Notes: generated from the sequence alone by a model not told the origin. Positions 8,108 through 16,867 are shown, numbered from the stretch's first letter. The stretch is 64,000 nucleotides of DNA from UBA10649 sp963700255 (GCA_963700255.1 CAVOWW010000024.1:270048-334047); one strand, 5' to 3'. A program made the numbers and translations.

Positions 8108-8920
8108 GTGCGCGTCCATGTCGCCAGTGACGTCCATGGAGCTGGTGCGGAGCTCTCGCGCGCGGCCGAGGGCTCGGACGTCTTCGTCTGCCTCGGCGAC
8201 CTGATCCTGTTCCTCGACTACGACGACCCTGGGCGCGGCATCTTCGCGGACCTGTTCGGCGAGGACCACGCCCGCGCCTACATCGAGGCCCGGACGGCCA
8301 ACCGGTTCGACGAGGCGCACGCACTGAGCGTCGCTGCATGGGCCAGGCTGGGGGTCACCGACCCCGCGGCGAAGTGGGCGCTGATGCAGGCGATGGTGAA
8401 GGCCCAGTACGAGGAGCTCTTCGACGCCATGCCGTCGCCCGCGCTGCTGACGTACGGCAACGTCGACATACCGGCGCTCTGGCCGGACTACCTGCGCGAG
8501 GGCCACCAGGTGGTCGACGCCGAGGTGGTCGAGGTCGCAGGCATGCGCTGGGGATTCGTGGGCGGGGGCCTCGTGAGCCCGATGCGCACGCCGTACGAGA
8601 TCCCGGAGGCCGAGTACGCCGCGAAGGTGGCCGTACTCGGACCCGTCGACGTGCTGTTCACCCATATCCCGCCGGCCCTGCCGGAGCTGACCTACGACGT
8701 GCTCGCCCGCCGGTTCGAGGTCGGCAGCCGGGCGCTTCTCGAGTACGTGCGGCAGGTCCAGCCGCGCTACCACCTGTTCGGGCACGTCCACCAGCCGTTG
8801 GCGGCCAGGACCCGGATCGGGCGCACCGAGTGCGTCAACGTCGGGCACTTCCACGGCACCGGCCGTCCGTTCGTGCTCGACCTCCCGAGCAGCCGGGAGG
8901 CGGGTCAGCCGGGACGGTAG
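8108..8920 (+). CDS. Metallophosphoesterase
   Basis: A 270-residue calcineurin-like phosphoesterase. The dimetal motifs are in order: DVHG at 8-11 (D-x-H), CLGDLI at about 28 (GD), YGNVD near 118 (GN), FTHIPP near 180 (H) and FGHVH near 217 (GHxH). Substrate is unknown; relatives hydrolyse phosphodiesters or phosphomonoesters. Start is a GTG 5 nt after the preceding stop, in the same operon as the SRPBCC-like gene. The last codon region overlaps the -10 box of the next gene, whose TAG stop is part of that hexamer. Confidence 0.85.
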   Translation: MRVHVASDVHGAGAELSRAAEGSDVFVCLGDLILFLDYDDPGRGIFADLFGEDHARAYIEARTANRFDEAHALSVAAWARLGVTDPAAKWALMQAMVKAQYEELFDAMPSPALLTYGNVDIPALWPDYLREGHQVVDAEVVEVAGMRWGFVGGGLVSPMRTPYEIPEAEYAAKVAVLGPVDVLFTHIPPALPELTYDVLARRFEVGSRALLEYVRQVQPRYHLFGHVHQPLAARTRIGRTECVNVGHFHGTGRPFVLDLPSSREAGQPGR

Positions 8921-8923
8921 CCT
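8918..8923 (+). promoter_or_regulatory. -10 box, leaderless start of the second SRPBCC gene
   Basis: TAGCCT, 6 nt, ATG 8930. Its first three bases are the stop codon of the phosphoesterase. Confidence 0.5.
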
Positions 8924-8929
8924 TCGTCC

Positions 8930-9385
8930 ATGGCCGACCTGACCGAGTCCAGCATCGTCATCAACGCGCGCCCTGCCGCGATCATGGACGTGATCGCTGA
9001 CCTCGCCGCGTATCCCGAGTGGAGCGACGGGATCAAGGAGGTCACGGTGCTGGCCCGCTACGAGGACGACAACCGGCCGGCGGACGCCCGGTTCAACCTG
9101 TCGTCCGGTGCCATCAAGGACATCTACGAACTCGAGTACGACTGGGACGGCGACGAGAAGGTGTCCTGGACGCTCACCAAGGGCGACATGCTGACCGCCA
9201 TGGATGGCGTCTACGAGCTGGAAGCCGGCGCCGACGGCAGCACGACGGTGCACTACCGGCTGGCCGTGGACGTCAAGATCCCGATGATCGGGATGATCAA
9301 GCGCAAGGCCGAGAAGGTCATCGTCGATACCGCCCTGAAGGGTCTGAAGAAGCGTGTCGAGTCGCTGCCGACTGATCCTGCTTAG
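8930..9385 (+). CDS. SRPBCC family protein (Rv2185c-like)
   Basis: A 151-residue START/polyketide-cyclase-like protein: the opening VINARPAAIMDVIADLAAYPEWSDGIKEV is the typical first strand and helices of the family, and the long C-terminal helix (KRKAEKVIVDTALKGLKKRVES) closes the ligand pocket. Such proteins bind lipids or polyketides. Its neighbours (ArsA-like ATPase overlapping its 3' end, fadD nearby) repeat the order found in mycobacteria and suggest a role in lipid or envelope metabolism. The 3' end overlaps the next gene by 32 bp. Confidence 0.88.
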   Translation: MADLTESSIVINARPAAIMDVIADLAAYPEWSDGIKEVTVLARYEDDNRPADARFNLSSGAIKDIYELEYDWDGDEKVSWTLTKGDMLTAMDGVYELEAGADGSTTVHYRLAVDVKIPMIGMIKRKAEKVIVDTALKGLKKRVESLPTDPA

Positions 9386-10419
9386 CGGGGTCGGCGGAGC
9401 CGGCACCACAACGGTCGCCCACGCCACTGCCGCCGCCGCCCGGGTGGAGGGCCTTACCGTCGAGCTCATCGATGCCTCCGGATCCGTCGATCCCGACCCG
9501 GAGCTGCTGGCCCTCGCCGGGAGCAGCGTGGGTCGGCTGTTCGCCGAGGTGGGCGCGGAGCCGCTGGTGGCCGAGGCGTGGTCGTCGCTGGCGGGGGTCG
9601 CTCAGCTGTCCACGCTGGCCCGCGTCGTGCGCGCGGTCTCCGAGGGCGCGGTCGACGTCATCGTCGTCGACGGCGGCGACCACCGCCGCGCCAGGGATCT
9701 CGTCGACCTGCCCGCCATCCTCGAACGCCTTCTCGACGCCGCCCTCACGCCGCGACTGGCGATGTGGCGGTCGAAGGGCTCGGCCGGCGAGGCGGCCGTC
9801 TTCGATGCCGTCGGCGCGGCGCGGCACGAGATCGTGCGGATGCGCCAGGTGCTGGAGCATGCCGCCGACGTCAGTGCGCCTCGTCACTGCGCCCACCACA
9901 GCGTCCGTCGACCGCACGGTCACTGCCCTTTCGGTGTTCGCCATGCTCGGCGTCGCCGTCGACGGCGTGGTCGTCAACAGGTTCCCGCGCAAGGCGGATG
10001 GCTGGCCCGCCGAGGCCATGGATGCCGCGGAGCGGGCGCTCGACCTGATGGCGGAGCGCGCCGATGGCGTCGCGGTGTGGAAGTCGACCTCGCGGGTGCG
10101 GCCGGTGCCGAAGGGGCGTTCCGTGCTCGGCCCGCTCGACCGGGTCCAGGTCCTCGATGCAGAGCAGCTGACCGTCCTCATCGGCGCGGATGAGTTCGAG
10201 CTCGGCCTGCCGCTGGCGGCGGCAGCACGGGCTGCAGCCGCGGTCGGCGTGCAGGAGCACCATCTCGTGGTGGCCTTCGACGGTGCCATGAGGTGGATCG
10301 ACCTGCCGCCGGTGCTGCGGCGCTGCGAGCCCGTTCGAGCCGTGCGTACCCCGTCGGGACTCCTGGTGACGTTCGTGCCCGACCCGGCCACCTGGCGTCG
10401 GCCCGCGGAGGCATCGTGA
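9354..10419 (+). pseudogene. ArsA-like ATPase with a degenerate P-loop, frameshifted
   Basis: Relative of the ArsA/GET3 and Rv2184c type of NTPases. The reading frame starting at the GTG 9354 carries LLSGVGGAGTTTVA (residues 10-22), a Walker A-like loop in which both lysines of the deviant GKGGxGKT motif are replaced. That frame is coding to about 9872 (LEHAADV) and coding continues in the +1 frame (RLVTAPTTASVDRTVTALSVFAMLGVAVDGVVVNRF...) to TGA 10417-10419. One extra base near 9870-9880 explains it; removing it gives a protein of about 354 residues. It is therefore either a true frameshift or a sequence error. It overlaps the genes on both sides. Confidence 0.8.
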
Positions 10420-10853
10420 GCAGCGACCGGCGTGCGCCGTGGTGGTACTCGGGCGACGACGACGAGCCCGTGGTGGCCGCAGCCGAGCCCGACACGCGGG
10501 ACGACTCCGGATTCGACGGCGAGGGCGAGCTCAGCGAGGAGCCAGAGGACACCTCGTCGACCATGGACTGGACAGCCCTCGTCGCCGGCGCCGCGAGGAT
10601 GGTCGACTGGGCGACCGAGCGCGTGATGGCACCGCACGCCGAGCACACGGACCCGGCCGAGCACCCGGAGTGCATGGTGTGCCGCACCGTCACGCTGATC
10701 GGGGATCCGGTGGGCCTCATGGGCGGCGGTGACAGTCCGCCGGCGGACGCTGATCCGATCGGCGCCGAGGCCGAGTCGTTGACCCCGGTGCCCGAGGCGA
10801 CCCCCGGCGCGCCGCCGATCCGCTGGATCCCGATCGTCGAGACGAGCGACTGA
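10416..10853 (+). CDS. Acidic protein of unknown function (Rv2183c position)
   Basis: A 145-residue protein whose GTG overlaps the stop of the ArsA-like gene (GTGA), so translation is probably coupled. The N-terminal third and the C-terminal third are Asp/Glu/Pro-rich and look disordered. The middle has a helix (MDWTALVAGAARMVDWATERVM) and a conserved-looking HPECMVCRTVTLI segment with a CxxC pair. Proteins of this layout follow the ArsA-like ATPase in other actinobacteria, suggesting a partner role. No known function. Confidence 0.75.
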   Translation: MSSDRRAPWWYSGDDDEPVVAAAEPDTRDDSGFDGEGELSEEPEDTSSTMDWTALVAGAARMVDWATERVMAPHAEHTDPAEHPECMVCRTVTLIGDPVGLMGGGDSPPADADPIGAEAESLTPVPEATPGAPPIRWIPIVETSD

Positions 10854-10877
10854 GCGCACTCCAGGCCGCCGCATGGC

Positions 10878-10883
10878 TACGCT
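10878..10883 (+). promoter_or_regulatory. -10 box, leaderless start of glucokinase
   Basis: TACGCT, 7 nt, GTG 10891; this decides for GTG 10891 over ATG 10873 and ATG 10897. Confidence 0.5.
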
Positions 10884-10890
10884 GTGCCGC

Positions 10891-11847
10891 GTGGGAATGA
10901 GCATCGGCGTCGACATCGGCGGCACCAAGATCCTGGCCGGCATCGTGACCGACGACGGCCAGATCGTCTCCACGGCCCGCCGGCCGACGCCCCGACATGA
11001 TGCGAACGACGTCCTCGACCTCGTCGCGGACGTCGTGGGTGAGCTCGTCGACGGCGGCACGGAACCGATCGTCGGCGTCGGCGTCGGCGTGGCCGGGCTC
11101 GTGGACGCGGAGCGGTCCCGGGTCTACTTCGCCCCCAACCTGCGGTGGTCGCAGGTGCCCGTCCGTGCCCTCCTCGAGGCCGCCACGGGCCTGCCCGTCG
11201 TCGTCGAGAACGACGGCAACATCGCGGCCTGGGGCGAGTACCGCTTCGGTGCCGGTCGGGGCACCTCGGATCTCGTCCTGGTGACCGTGGGCACGGGCAT
11301 CGGAGGCGGCATCGTCATCAACGGCGGCCTGTTCCGCGGCTCGCACGGCGTGGCCGGCGAGATCGGGCACATCAACGCGGTGCCGGACGGACGTCCCTGC
11401 GGCTGCGGGCGGCACGGCTGCCTGGAGCAGTACGCGAGCGGCAACGCACTGGTCCGGGAGGCCCGACTGCTCGCCGCGGACCGGCGGTCCGAGGCGGGGG
11501 TCCTGCTCGGGCTGGGCGACGGCACTCCCGAGGGAGTCCAGGGCGTCCACATCACCGAGGCGGCACGTGCCGGCGACCCGGTGGCGACCGAGGCCTTCGC
11601 CATCGTCGGCACCTGGCTCGGACGCGGACTCGCCGATCTCGCCGCCGTGCTCGATCCCGAGGTCTTCGTGATCGGCGGCGGCGTGTCCGACGCCGGGGAC
11701 CTCCTCCTGGCGAGCGCCAGGCAGACGCTCGCGGACAAGCTCATCGGCCAGCAGAACCGGCCGGCCCCGCTGGTCAAGGTCGCCGAGCTGACGAACCTCG
11801 CGGGCCTGGTCGGCGCAGCGGACCTCGCGCGCCAGCCGCGCCCGTAG
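10891..11847 (+). CDS. glk: ROK-family glucokinase
   Basis: A 318-residue sugar kinase that phosphorylates glucose with ATP (some actinobacterial members also use polyphosphate). The ATP phosphate motif VDIGGTKILAG is at the N-terminus, the catalytic aspartate lies in ENDGNIAAWGEY (about residue 110), and the ROK zinc site is CGCGRHGCLEQYASG (about 170-184). The GTG at 10891 is supported by the TANNNT box; ATG 10897 is possible. No N-terminal DNA-binding domain, so it is an enzyme and not a ROK repressor. It feeds glycolysis together with the phosphofructokinase at 15.8 kb. Confidence 0.92.
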   Translation: MGMSIGVDIGGTKILAGIVTDDGQIVSTARRPTPRHDANDVLDLVADVVGELVDGGTEPIVGVGVGVAGLVDAERSRVYFAPNLRWSQVPVRALLEAATGLPVVVENDGNIAAWGEYRFGAGRGTSDLVLVTVGTGIGGGIVINGGLFRGSHGVAGEIGHINAVPDGRPCGCGRHGCLEQYASGNALVREARLLAADRRSEAGVLLGLGDGTPEGVQGVHITEAARAGDPVATEAFAIVGTWLGRGLADLAAVLDPEVFVIGGGVSDAGDLLLASARQTLADKLIGQQNRPAPLVKVAELTNLAGLVGAADLARQPRP

Positions 11848-11874
11848 GCCGAGCGCCGAGGGCGGCCTGGCCGC

Positions 11875-12162
11875 TCACGGAGTGATCGCCACCACCACGC
11901 GCACGGTGTCGCCGATCTCGAGCGACTCGGCCGTGCGAACCGCGTCCTTGACCGGCAGCAGGTAGCCGCCGTCCTTCGGGAAGAGCGATGTGGTCCAGCT
12001 GGTGCTGCCGATCACGGCAGTGACCGGCACCATCCCCCAGCCGTACGTCACGGCCGCTGACACAGCCTTGACCTGCGCGCTCTCGTCGGCCGGAAGGGTG
12101 ACGAAGTGGTACGGGGACGGCCCCCTCCAGAACCACAGGTCTCCGCTGAACGACACCTCCAT
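11875..12162 (-). CDS. DUF1905 domain protein
   Basis: A 95-residue beta-barrel-like protein. The opening FSGDLWFWRGPSPYHFVTLPADES, the central TSLFPKDGGYLLPVKDAVR and the closing LEIGDTVRVVVAITP are the pattern of DUF1905. Function is unknown. It is the last gene of a minus-strand group with the membrane protein (8-nt gap) and the lipase, and converges on glucokinase with a 27-bp gap. ATG 12162 has no clear ribosome site but fits the domain start. Confidence 0.85.
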   Translation of the reverse strand: MEVSFSGDLWFWRGPSPYHFVTLPADESAQVKAVSAAVTYGWGMVPVTAVIGSTSWTTSLFPKDGGYLLPVKDAVRTAESLEIGDTVRVVVAITP

Positions 12163-12170
12163 GGGCGGAC

Positions 12171-12590
12171 TCAGACGACCGCGCCGCTGTCGGTGTCGTC
12201 GTCGCGGTCCTTCATGCGGGCCACGAGGGCGACGAACCCGCCGATCGTCGCCGCGACGCCGAGTCCGGCCAGCCATCGGTCCCAGCCGAGCAGGTTGGTC
12301 GCGATCACGAGGACGGGGCCGCCGAGGACGGCTGCCCAGGCGAACCGACCGACCGCGTCGGCCGGACGCGGGAGCGGAGGAGGGTGAGGGGGCTCGTACC
12401 CGGCGTCGTCGTCGTCGAGCTCGATCGGATCGGCGAGCGGATCGGGATGGTCGCCATCGGCCGCGAGCGCGGGGAGGGACCGTTCCTTCGGGAACTCCGG
12501 GCTGAGGTCGATCTGGCCGCTGAGGTCGGCGACGATCGCGTCCCAGGCGCGCTGCTCATGCTCGGGGAGGTCGGACTCCCTGCTGGTCAC
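12171..12590 (-). CDS. Small membrane protein of unknown function
   Basis: A 139-residue protein with an acidic, proline-rich N-terminal half (residues 1-70) and two membrane helices (AWAAVLGGPVLVIATNLL and LAGLGVAATIGGFVALVA), ending in KDRDDDTDSG. The N-terminal DLPEHEQRAWDAIVADL helix recalls DUF3040-like proteins, which begin with a similar sequence followed by two membrane helices. Start GTG 12590 lies 10 nt after the lipase stop. Confidence 0.7.
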   Translation of the reverse strand: MTSRESDLPEHEQRAWDAIVADLSGQIDLSPEFPKERSLPALAADGDHPDPLADPIELDDDDAGYEPPHPPPLPRPADAVGRFAWAAVLGGPVLVIATNLLGWDRWLAGLGVAATIGGFVALVARMKDRDDDTDSGAVV

Positions 12591-12600
12591 GCGTGCTCCA

Positions 12601-13347
12601 TCAGTGCGTGAGCCGCCGCACGAACGCGATGCTGTCGCGCACGATGACCGGGGCGTCATAATCGAGCGTGGCCACATGGAACGAGTCGGGGAGCACGACC
12701 TCGACGGCATCCGTCGACGAGACGTGGGTGAGGATGAACTCGGCGTTCGACGCCTCGACGACGTGGTCGACCGCGCTACGGAACAGCAGCATCGGCTGCG
12801 TCACCTTCGCGATGTCGGCCTTGATCGCCTTCCACAGGAAGGACAGCGAGTAGGCGGCCTTGAGCGGGATCTTGTCGTAGGCGCCCTCGTCCTGGCCGGG
12901 CTTGGCGATGTCGTTCGAGATGCCGGGGAACGACGGGATGAACCGCTGGAGAAGCGGGAGCAGGTGCCGGTCCAGCCGCTCGGTGTGCACCGCGGGGTTG
13001 ACCAGGACGATGCCGGAGATCGCCGGGCCGTGGTGCTCGGCGAGTCGAATCGTGAGCGACCCGCCCATCGACAGCCCCATGACGAACACGTGCGTGCAGC
13101 GGGACTGGAGGTCGCGCAACGCCTTCTCGGCCTCGGCGTACCAGTCCTCCCACGTCGTCAGGTTCATGTCCTGCCAGGTGGTCCCGTGCCCGGGGAGCAG
13201 GGGCAGTCGGACCGTCCAGCCCTCGGCGGCGAGCGCCTCGGCCCAGGGGCGCATGGACTTGGGGGAGCCGGTGAAGCCGTGCAGGACGAGGATCCCGACC
13301 TCGTTCCCGTCGGACGACCAGGGCTCGGCACCGGGAACGACGGGCAT
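12601..13347 (-). CDS. Alpha/beta hydrolase, monoacylglycerol lipase/carboxylesterase type
   Basis: A 248-residue serine hydrolase. LHGFTGSP at 22-29 forms the oxyanion region, S93 in GLSMGG is the nucleophile, the acid is probably the Asp of FRSAVDHVV and the base the His of DSFHVATLD. A central lid-like segment (about 115-165) resembles Est30 and actinobacterial monoacylglycerol lipases. ATG 13347 has AAAGGA 6-7 nt upstream. It is divergent from the acyltransferase plsC with 76 bp between; together they suggest glycerolipid turnover. Confidence 0.88.
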   Translation of the reverse strand: MPVVPGAEPWSSDGNEVGILVLHGFTGSPKSMRPWAEALAAEGWTVRLPLLPGHGTTWQDMNLTTWEDWYAEAEKALRDLQSRCTHVFVMGLSMGGSLTIRLAEHHGPAISGIVLVNPAVHTERLDRHLLPLLQRFIPSFPGISNDIAKPGQDEGAYDKIPLKAAYSLSFLWKAIKADIAKVTQPMLLFRSAVDHVVEASNAEFILTHVSSTDAVEVVLPDSFHVATLDYDAPVIVRDSIAFVRRLTH

Positions 13348-13423
13348 GGGGGGTCCTTTCGCACAAGGCCGCTCACCGCGATCGACCCGCCTACTAGTCT
13401 GCCACCCGGAAGGAGGCGCGCCG

Positions 13424-14155
13424 ATGCTGTACTGGTTCCTGAAGTACGTGGTCGTGGGTCCGTGGCTGCGCGTCCTCTTCCGGCCCTGGGTCGAGGGGGC
13501 CGAGCACGTCCCCGAGGAGGGCGCTGCGATCCTCGCCAGCAACCACCTGTCGTTCTCCGACTCCTTCTTCCTGCCCTTGGTCGTTCCGCGGCCCATCACG
13601 TTCCTCGCCAAGAGCGACTACTTCACCGGCCCCGGGGTGAAGGGCTTCTTCACCAAGATGTTCTTCGCCGGCGTGGGGCAGGTGCCGGTGGACCGATCAG
13701 GCGGCCGCGCGTCCGAGGCGGCCCTGCGCACCGGCCTGCGGATCCTCGGCGAGGGCAGTCTGCTGGGGATCTACCCCGAGGGCACGCGGTCGCCGAACGG
13801 CACCCTCTACCGCGGCAAGACCGGGCTCGCGCGCATGGCCATGGAGGCCAAGGTGCCGATCCTGCCGGTGGCGATGATCGGCACGTACGAGATCCAGCCG
13901 CCCGGGCAGCTGCGGCCGGGCCTGCGCCGGGTCGGCATCCGCATCGGGCGTCCACTCGACTTCAGCCGCTACGAGGGCCTCGAGAACGACCGCTTCGTCC
14001 TGCGCTCGGTGACCGACGAGGTCATGTACGAGCTGATGTCCCTCTCGGGGCAGGAGTACGTAGACATGTACGCCACGCGCGCCAAGGAGCTCATCGCGCA
14101 GGGCTCTCCGGCCGACTCCCGCTCGATGGTCGCCGCGGACGACGACGACGACTAG
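13424..14155 (+). CDS. plsC: 1-acyl-sn-glycerol-3-phosphate acyltransferase
   Basis: A 243-residue membrane-associated acyltransferase that adds the second acyl chain to lysophosphatidic acid. The catalytic NHLSFSD box has H41 and D46; the substrate-binding YPEGTRSPNG box is near residue 125 and a third block VPILPVAMIGTYEIQP near 145. An N-terminal hydrophobic helix (residues 1-20) probably anchors it. The C-terminus ends in five aspartates. ATG 13424 follows AAGGAGG by 8 nt. Rv2182c has the same position in mycobacteria. Confidence 0.92.
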   Translation: MLYWFLKYVVVGPWLRVLFRPWVEGAEHVPEEGAAILASNHLSFSDSFFLPLVVPRPITFLAKSDYFTGPGVKGFFTKMFFAGVGQVPVDRSGGRASEAALRTGLRILGEGSLLGIYPEGTRSPNGTLYRGKTGLARMAMEAKVPILPVAMIGTYEIQPPGQLRPGLRRVGIRIGRPLDFSRYEGLENDRFVLRSVTDEVMYELMSLSGQEYVDMYATRAKELIAQGSPADSRSMVAADDDDD

Positions 14156-14162
14156 ACGCCGT

Positions 14163-14220
14163 CGAGTCCACACCCCAGCGTCACTCAGCCCGCCGGGAGT
14201 GACGCTGCAGTGTGGACTCG
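14163..14220. terminator. Bidirectional hairpin between plsC and glpK
   Basis: Two stacked perfect stems, CGAGTCCACAC (14163-14173) with 14210-14220 and AGCGTCACTC (14177-14186) with 14197-14206, separated by a 3x3 internal loop, 10-nt end loop. It sits between two convergent genes, 8 nt after plsC and 2 nt after glpK. Confidence 0.75.
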
Positions 14221-14221
14221 G

Positions 14222-15712
14222 CTAGGCCGACCAGCGCCTGCTCCTCGCCACCGCCTCGCGCCACCTCTCGTGCGCGACCTGGTCGATGCTGCCCGGCTCG
14301 AACACCCCGGACGACCGACGCGTGCTCGCGAGCTCATCCGTCGACGTCCAGAGCCCGACGCCCAGCCCGGCGAGGAACGCCGCGCCGAGGCCCGTCGTCT
14401 GCAGCTCGACCGGCCGGTCCACGAGCAGCCGGACGGTGTCGGCCTGCAACTGGCACAGCAGGTCGTTGGCTGCCGCGCCGCCGTCGATCGCCAGTCGGGC
14501 GAGCGGGACCTCTCCGTCACGGGCCATGAGGTCGACCACGTCGCGCACCTGGAATGCGATCGCCTCGAGCGTGGCGCGCGCGATGTGGGCCCGCGTCGTT
14601 CCGCGAGTGATGCCGATGATGAGCCCGCGTGCGGTCGGGTCCCACTCCGGTGCCCCGAGTCCGGTCAGCGCGGGCACGAAGACGACGCCCCCGGAGTCCG
14701 GGACGCTGGCCGCGAGGGCCTCCACCTCGGCGGCCGACTCGATGATGCCGAGCCCGTCGCGGAGCCACTGGACCGCGGCACCCGTCACGAAGACGGCACC
14801 CTCGAGGGCGAAGTCGCGCCGCCCGTCCGGGTGCGCGAGCGCGACGGTGGTCAGCAGGCCGTGCCCCGACCGTCGGATCTGGTCGCCCGTGTGGACGAGG
14901 AGGAACGACCCGGTGCCGTAGGTGCACTTGGCGGCGCCGGGGGAGAACCCCGCCTGGCCTACGAGGGCCGCCTGCTGGTCGCCCGCGATGCCCGTGATGG
15001 GCAGGTCGAGGCCGAGGAACGCCGTGGGATCGGTGTGCCCGAGCTGTCCGTAGGAGGGCACGATGTCGGGCAGGGCGGACATCGGCACGCCGAACAACGC
15101 GCACAGCTGCTCGTCCCACGTCCCGGAGACCAGCCCGTAGAGCAGCGTGCGGGAGGCGTTGGTGGCGTCGGTGATGTGATGCAGTCCCCGCGACATCCGC
15201 GCGACGAGGTAGGAGTCGACGGTGCCGACGGCCGTGCGACCGGACTCGACCGATCCCCAGATGTGCGGCTCGTGGGCCCTGATCCAGGACAGCTTGGTGG
15301 CTGAGAAGTACGGGTCGAGGCGCAGGCCGGTGCGCTCGACGACGAGCGGCTCGTGACCGTCCTCGCGGAGGGTCTCGCACAGCGATGCGGTGCGGCGGTC
15401 CTGCCAGACGATCGCCCGCCGGGGGGAGCCGAGGGTCTCGCGATCCCACAGGCACACGGTCTCGCGCTGGTTGGTGATGCCGACCGCGGACAGCTCGGTG
15501 CCGGGGGAGGCCGCCTCGAGCTCGGCGAGGGCGAGGCGGGTCGCTTCGAGGGTCGCGGACCACATCTCGCCGAGGTCGTGCTCGACCCATCCGTCGGCGG
15601 GGAAGTGCTGCGGGAACTCCCGGTATCCCCGGGCGATGATGGTCGCGGACTCGTCCACCACGAGGGCGGTGATGCCGGTCGTGCCGGCGTCGATGGCGAG
15701 AATGGCAGGCAT
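14222..15712 (-). CDS. glpK: Glycerol kinase
   Basis: A 496-residue FGGY kinase making glycerol 3-phosphate from glycerol and ATP. Diagnostic stretches are IDAGTTGITALVVD at the N-terminus, GITNQRET near 80, IVWQDRRT near 100, GIAGDQQAALVGQAGF near 245 and the C-terminal FGGY-type signature FQVRDVVDLM. The ATG has TAGGGT 6 nt upstream, suggesting a leaderless mRNA. It is not next to glpD or glpF; the aquaporin at 42 kb could supply glycerol but is not linked. It is divergent from the phosphofructokinase. Confidence 0.95.
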   Translation of the reverse strand: MPAILAIDAGTTGITALVVDESATIIARGYREFPQHFPADGWVEHDLGEMWSATLEATRLALAELEAASPGTELSAVGITNQRETVCLWDRETLGSPRRAIVWQDRRTASLCETLREDGHEPLVVERTGLRLDPYFSATKLSWIRAHEPHIWGSVESGRTAVGTVDSYLVARMSRGLHHITDATNASRTLLYGLVSGTWDEQLCALFGVPMSALPDIVPSYGQLGHTDPTAFLGLDLPITGIAGDQQAALVGQAGFSPGAAKCTYGTGSFLLVHTGDQIRRSGHGLLTTVALAHPDGRRDFALEGAVFVTGAAVQWLRDGLGIIESAAEVEALAASVPDSGGVVFVPALTGLGAPEWDPTARGLIIGITRGTTRAHIARATLEAIAFQVRDVVDLMARDGEVPLARLAIDGGAAANDLLCQLQADTVRLLVDRPVELQTTGLGAAFLAGLGVGLWTSTDELASTRRSSGVFEPGSIDQVAHERWREAVARSRRWSA

Positions 15713-15718
15713 GATCCG

Positions 15719-15724
15719 ACCCTA
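15719..15724 (-). promoter_or_regulatory. -10 box, leaderless start of glpK
   Basis: TAGGGT on the minus strand, 6 nt before ATG 15712. Confidence 0.5.
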
Positions 15725-15841
15725 GTTGCCGAGAGTGATGACAGCGTTTGCAGCCACGGCTAGGCTACGAGTGTCGTAGTCGGGTGGATCGAACCCGGCG
15801 GAACCAGGGCCACGAGCCCGAATCGAAAGGGTGCATGACCG

Positions 15842-16867
15842 ATGCGCGTCGGCGTTCTCACTGGTGGTGGCGACTGCCCGGGTCTCAACGCGGTTATCCG
15901 CGGAGTCGTCCGGCGCGGAGTGACGGAGTACGGGTACGAGTTCGTCGGCTTCCGCGACGGCTGGAAGGGCCCGCTCGAGGGACTCACCATGCCGCTGGAC
16001 ATCCCCGCGGTGCGCGGCATCCTGCCCCGCGGCGGCACCATCCTCGGCTCGTCGCGCACCAACCTCGTCAAGATCGAGGGCGGCATGGAGCGCACGGAGG
16101 AGAACCTCAAGAAGCTGGGCATCGACGCGCTCATCGCGATCGGCGGCGAGGACACGCTGGGCGTCGCGACCACGCTGACCGAGCACGGCTTCCACGTCAT
16201 CGGCGTGCCCAAGACGATCGACAACGACCTGTCCGGCACCGACTACACCTTCGGTTTCGACACCGCGGTCAGCATCGCCACCGAGGCGATCGACCGCCTG
16301 CACACCACGGCCGAGTCGCACCACCGCATCCTCATCTGCGAGGTCATGGGCCGGCATGCCGGCTGGATCGCGCTGCACTCCGGAATGGCTGGCGGCGCGA
16401 ACGTCATCCTCATCCCCGAGGTGAACTTCGACCTGGACGAGGTCGTCGGGTGGGTCGAGTCGCGATTCAAGGCCTCGTACGCGCCGATCATCGTCGTCGC
16501 CGAGGGCGCCATCCCGGCCGACGGCGACCTCATCACCAAGGATGCCTCGCGCGACTCGTTCGGCCACGTCAAGCTCTCCGGCATCGGCGAGTGGCTCGCC
16601 CAGCAGGTGGAGGCCCGCACGGGCCACGAGGCCCGCACCACGGTGCTCGGCCACATCCAGCGCGGCGGATCGCCGACGGCGTACGACCGCGTGCTCGCCA
16701 CCCGGTTCGGCCTGAGCGCCATCACGGCCGTCAAGGACCAGGCCTGGGGCACCATGGTCGCGCTCCAGGGCACCGACATCGTCCGCATCCCGCTCCAGGA
16801 GGCGACCGGCGTGCTCAAGACCGTGCCGATGGAGCGCTACGAGGAGGCCAAGTCCTTCTTCGGGTGA
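15842..16867 (+). CDS. pfkA: Phosphofructokinase with pyrophosphate-type active-site residues
   Basis: A 341-residue enzyme that phosphorylates fructose 6-phosphate at C1, the committed step of glycolysis. GGGDCPGLN (8-16) and the substrate motif PKTIDND (123-129) are present. The loop GGEDTLG places Asp at 104 and the substrate loop has Lys at 124. In the family Gly104/Gly124 mark ATP enzymes such as E. coli PfkA, while Asp104/Lys124 mark pyrophosphate-dependent enzymes such as that of Amycolatopsis methanolica. So this is likely the reversible PPi form, though close relatives with mixed residues use ATP. ATG 15842 follows AAAGGG by about 10 nt. Confidence 0.9.
   Translation: MRVGVLTGGGDCPGLNAVIRGVVRRGVTEYGYEFVGFRDGWKGPLEGLTMPLDIPAVRGILPRGGTILGSSRTNLVKIEGGMERTEENLKKLGIDALIAIGGEDTLGVATTLTEHGFHVIGVPKTIDNDLSGTDYTFGFDTAVSIATEAIDRLHTTAESHHRILICEVMGRHAGWIALHSGMAGGANVILIPEVNFDLDEVVGWVESRFKASYAPIIVVAEGAIPADGDLITKDASRDSFGHVKLSGIGEWLAQQVEARTGHEARTTVLGHIQRGGSPTAYDRVLATRFGLSAITAVKDQAWGTMVALQGTDIVRIPLQEATGVLKTVPMERYEEAKSFFG

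Noticed and set aside
15780..15840. tRNA-like T-arm (GGTTCGATCC on the minus strand) in the glpK-pfkA gap
   Set aside because: No matching acceptor, D- or anticodon arms could be built, and the 5-bp T-stem does not pair with a 7-nt loop.
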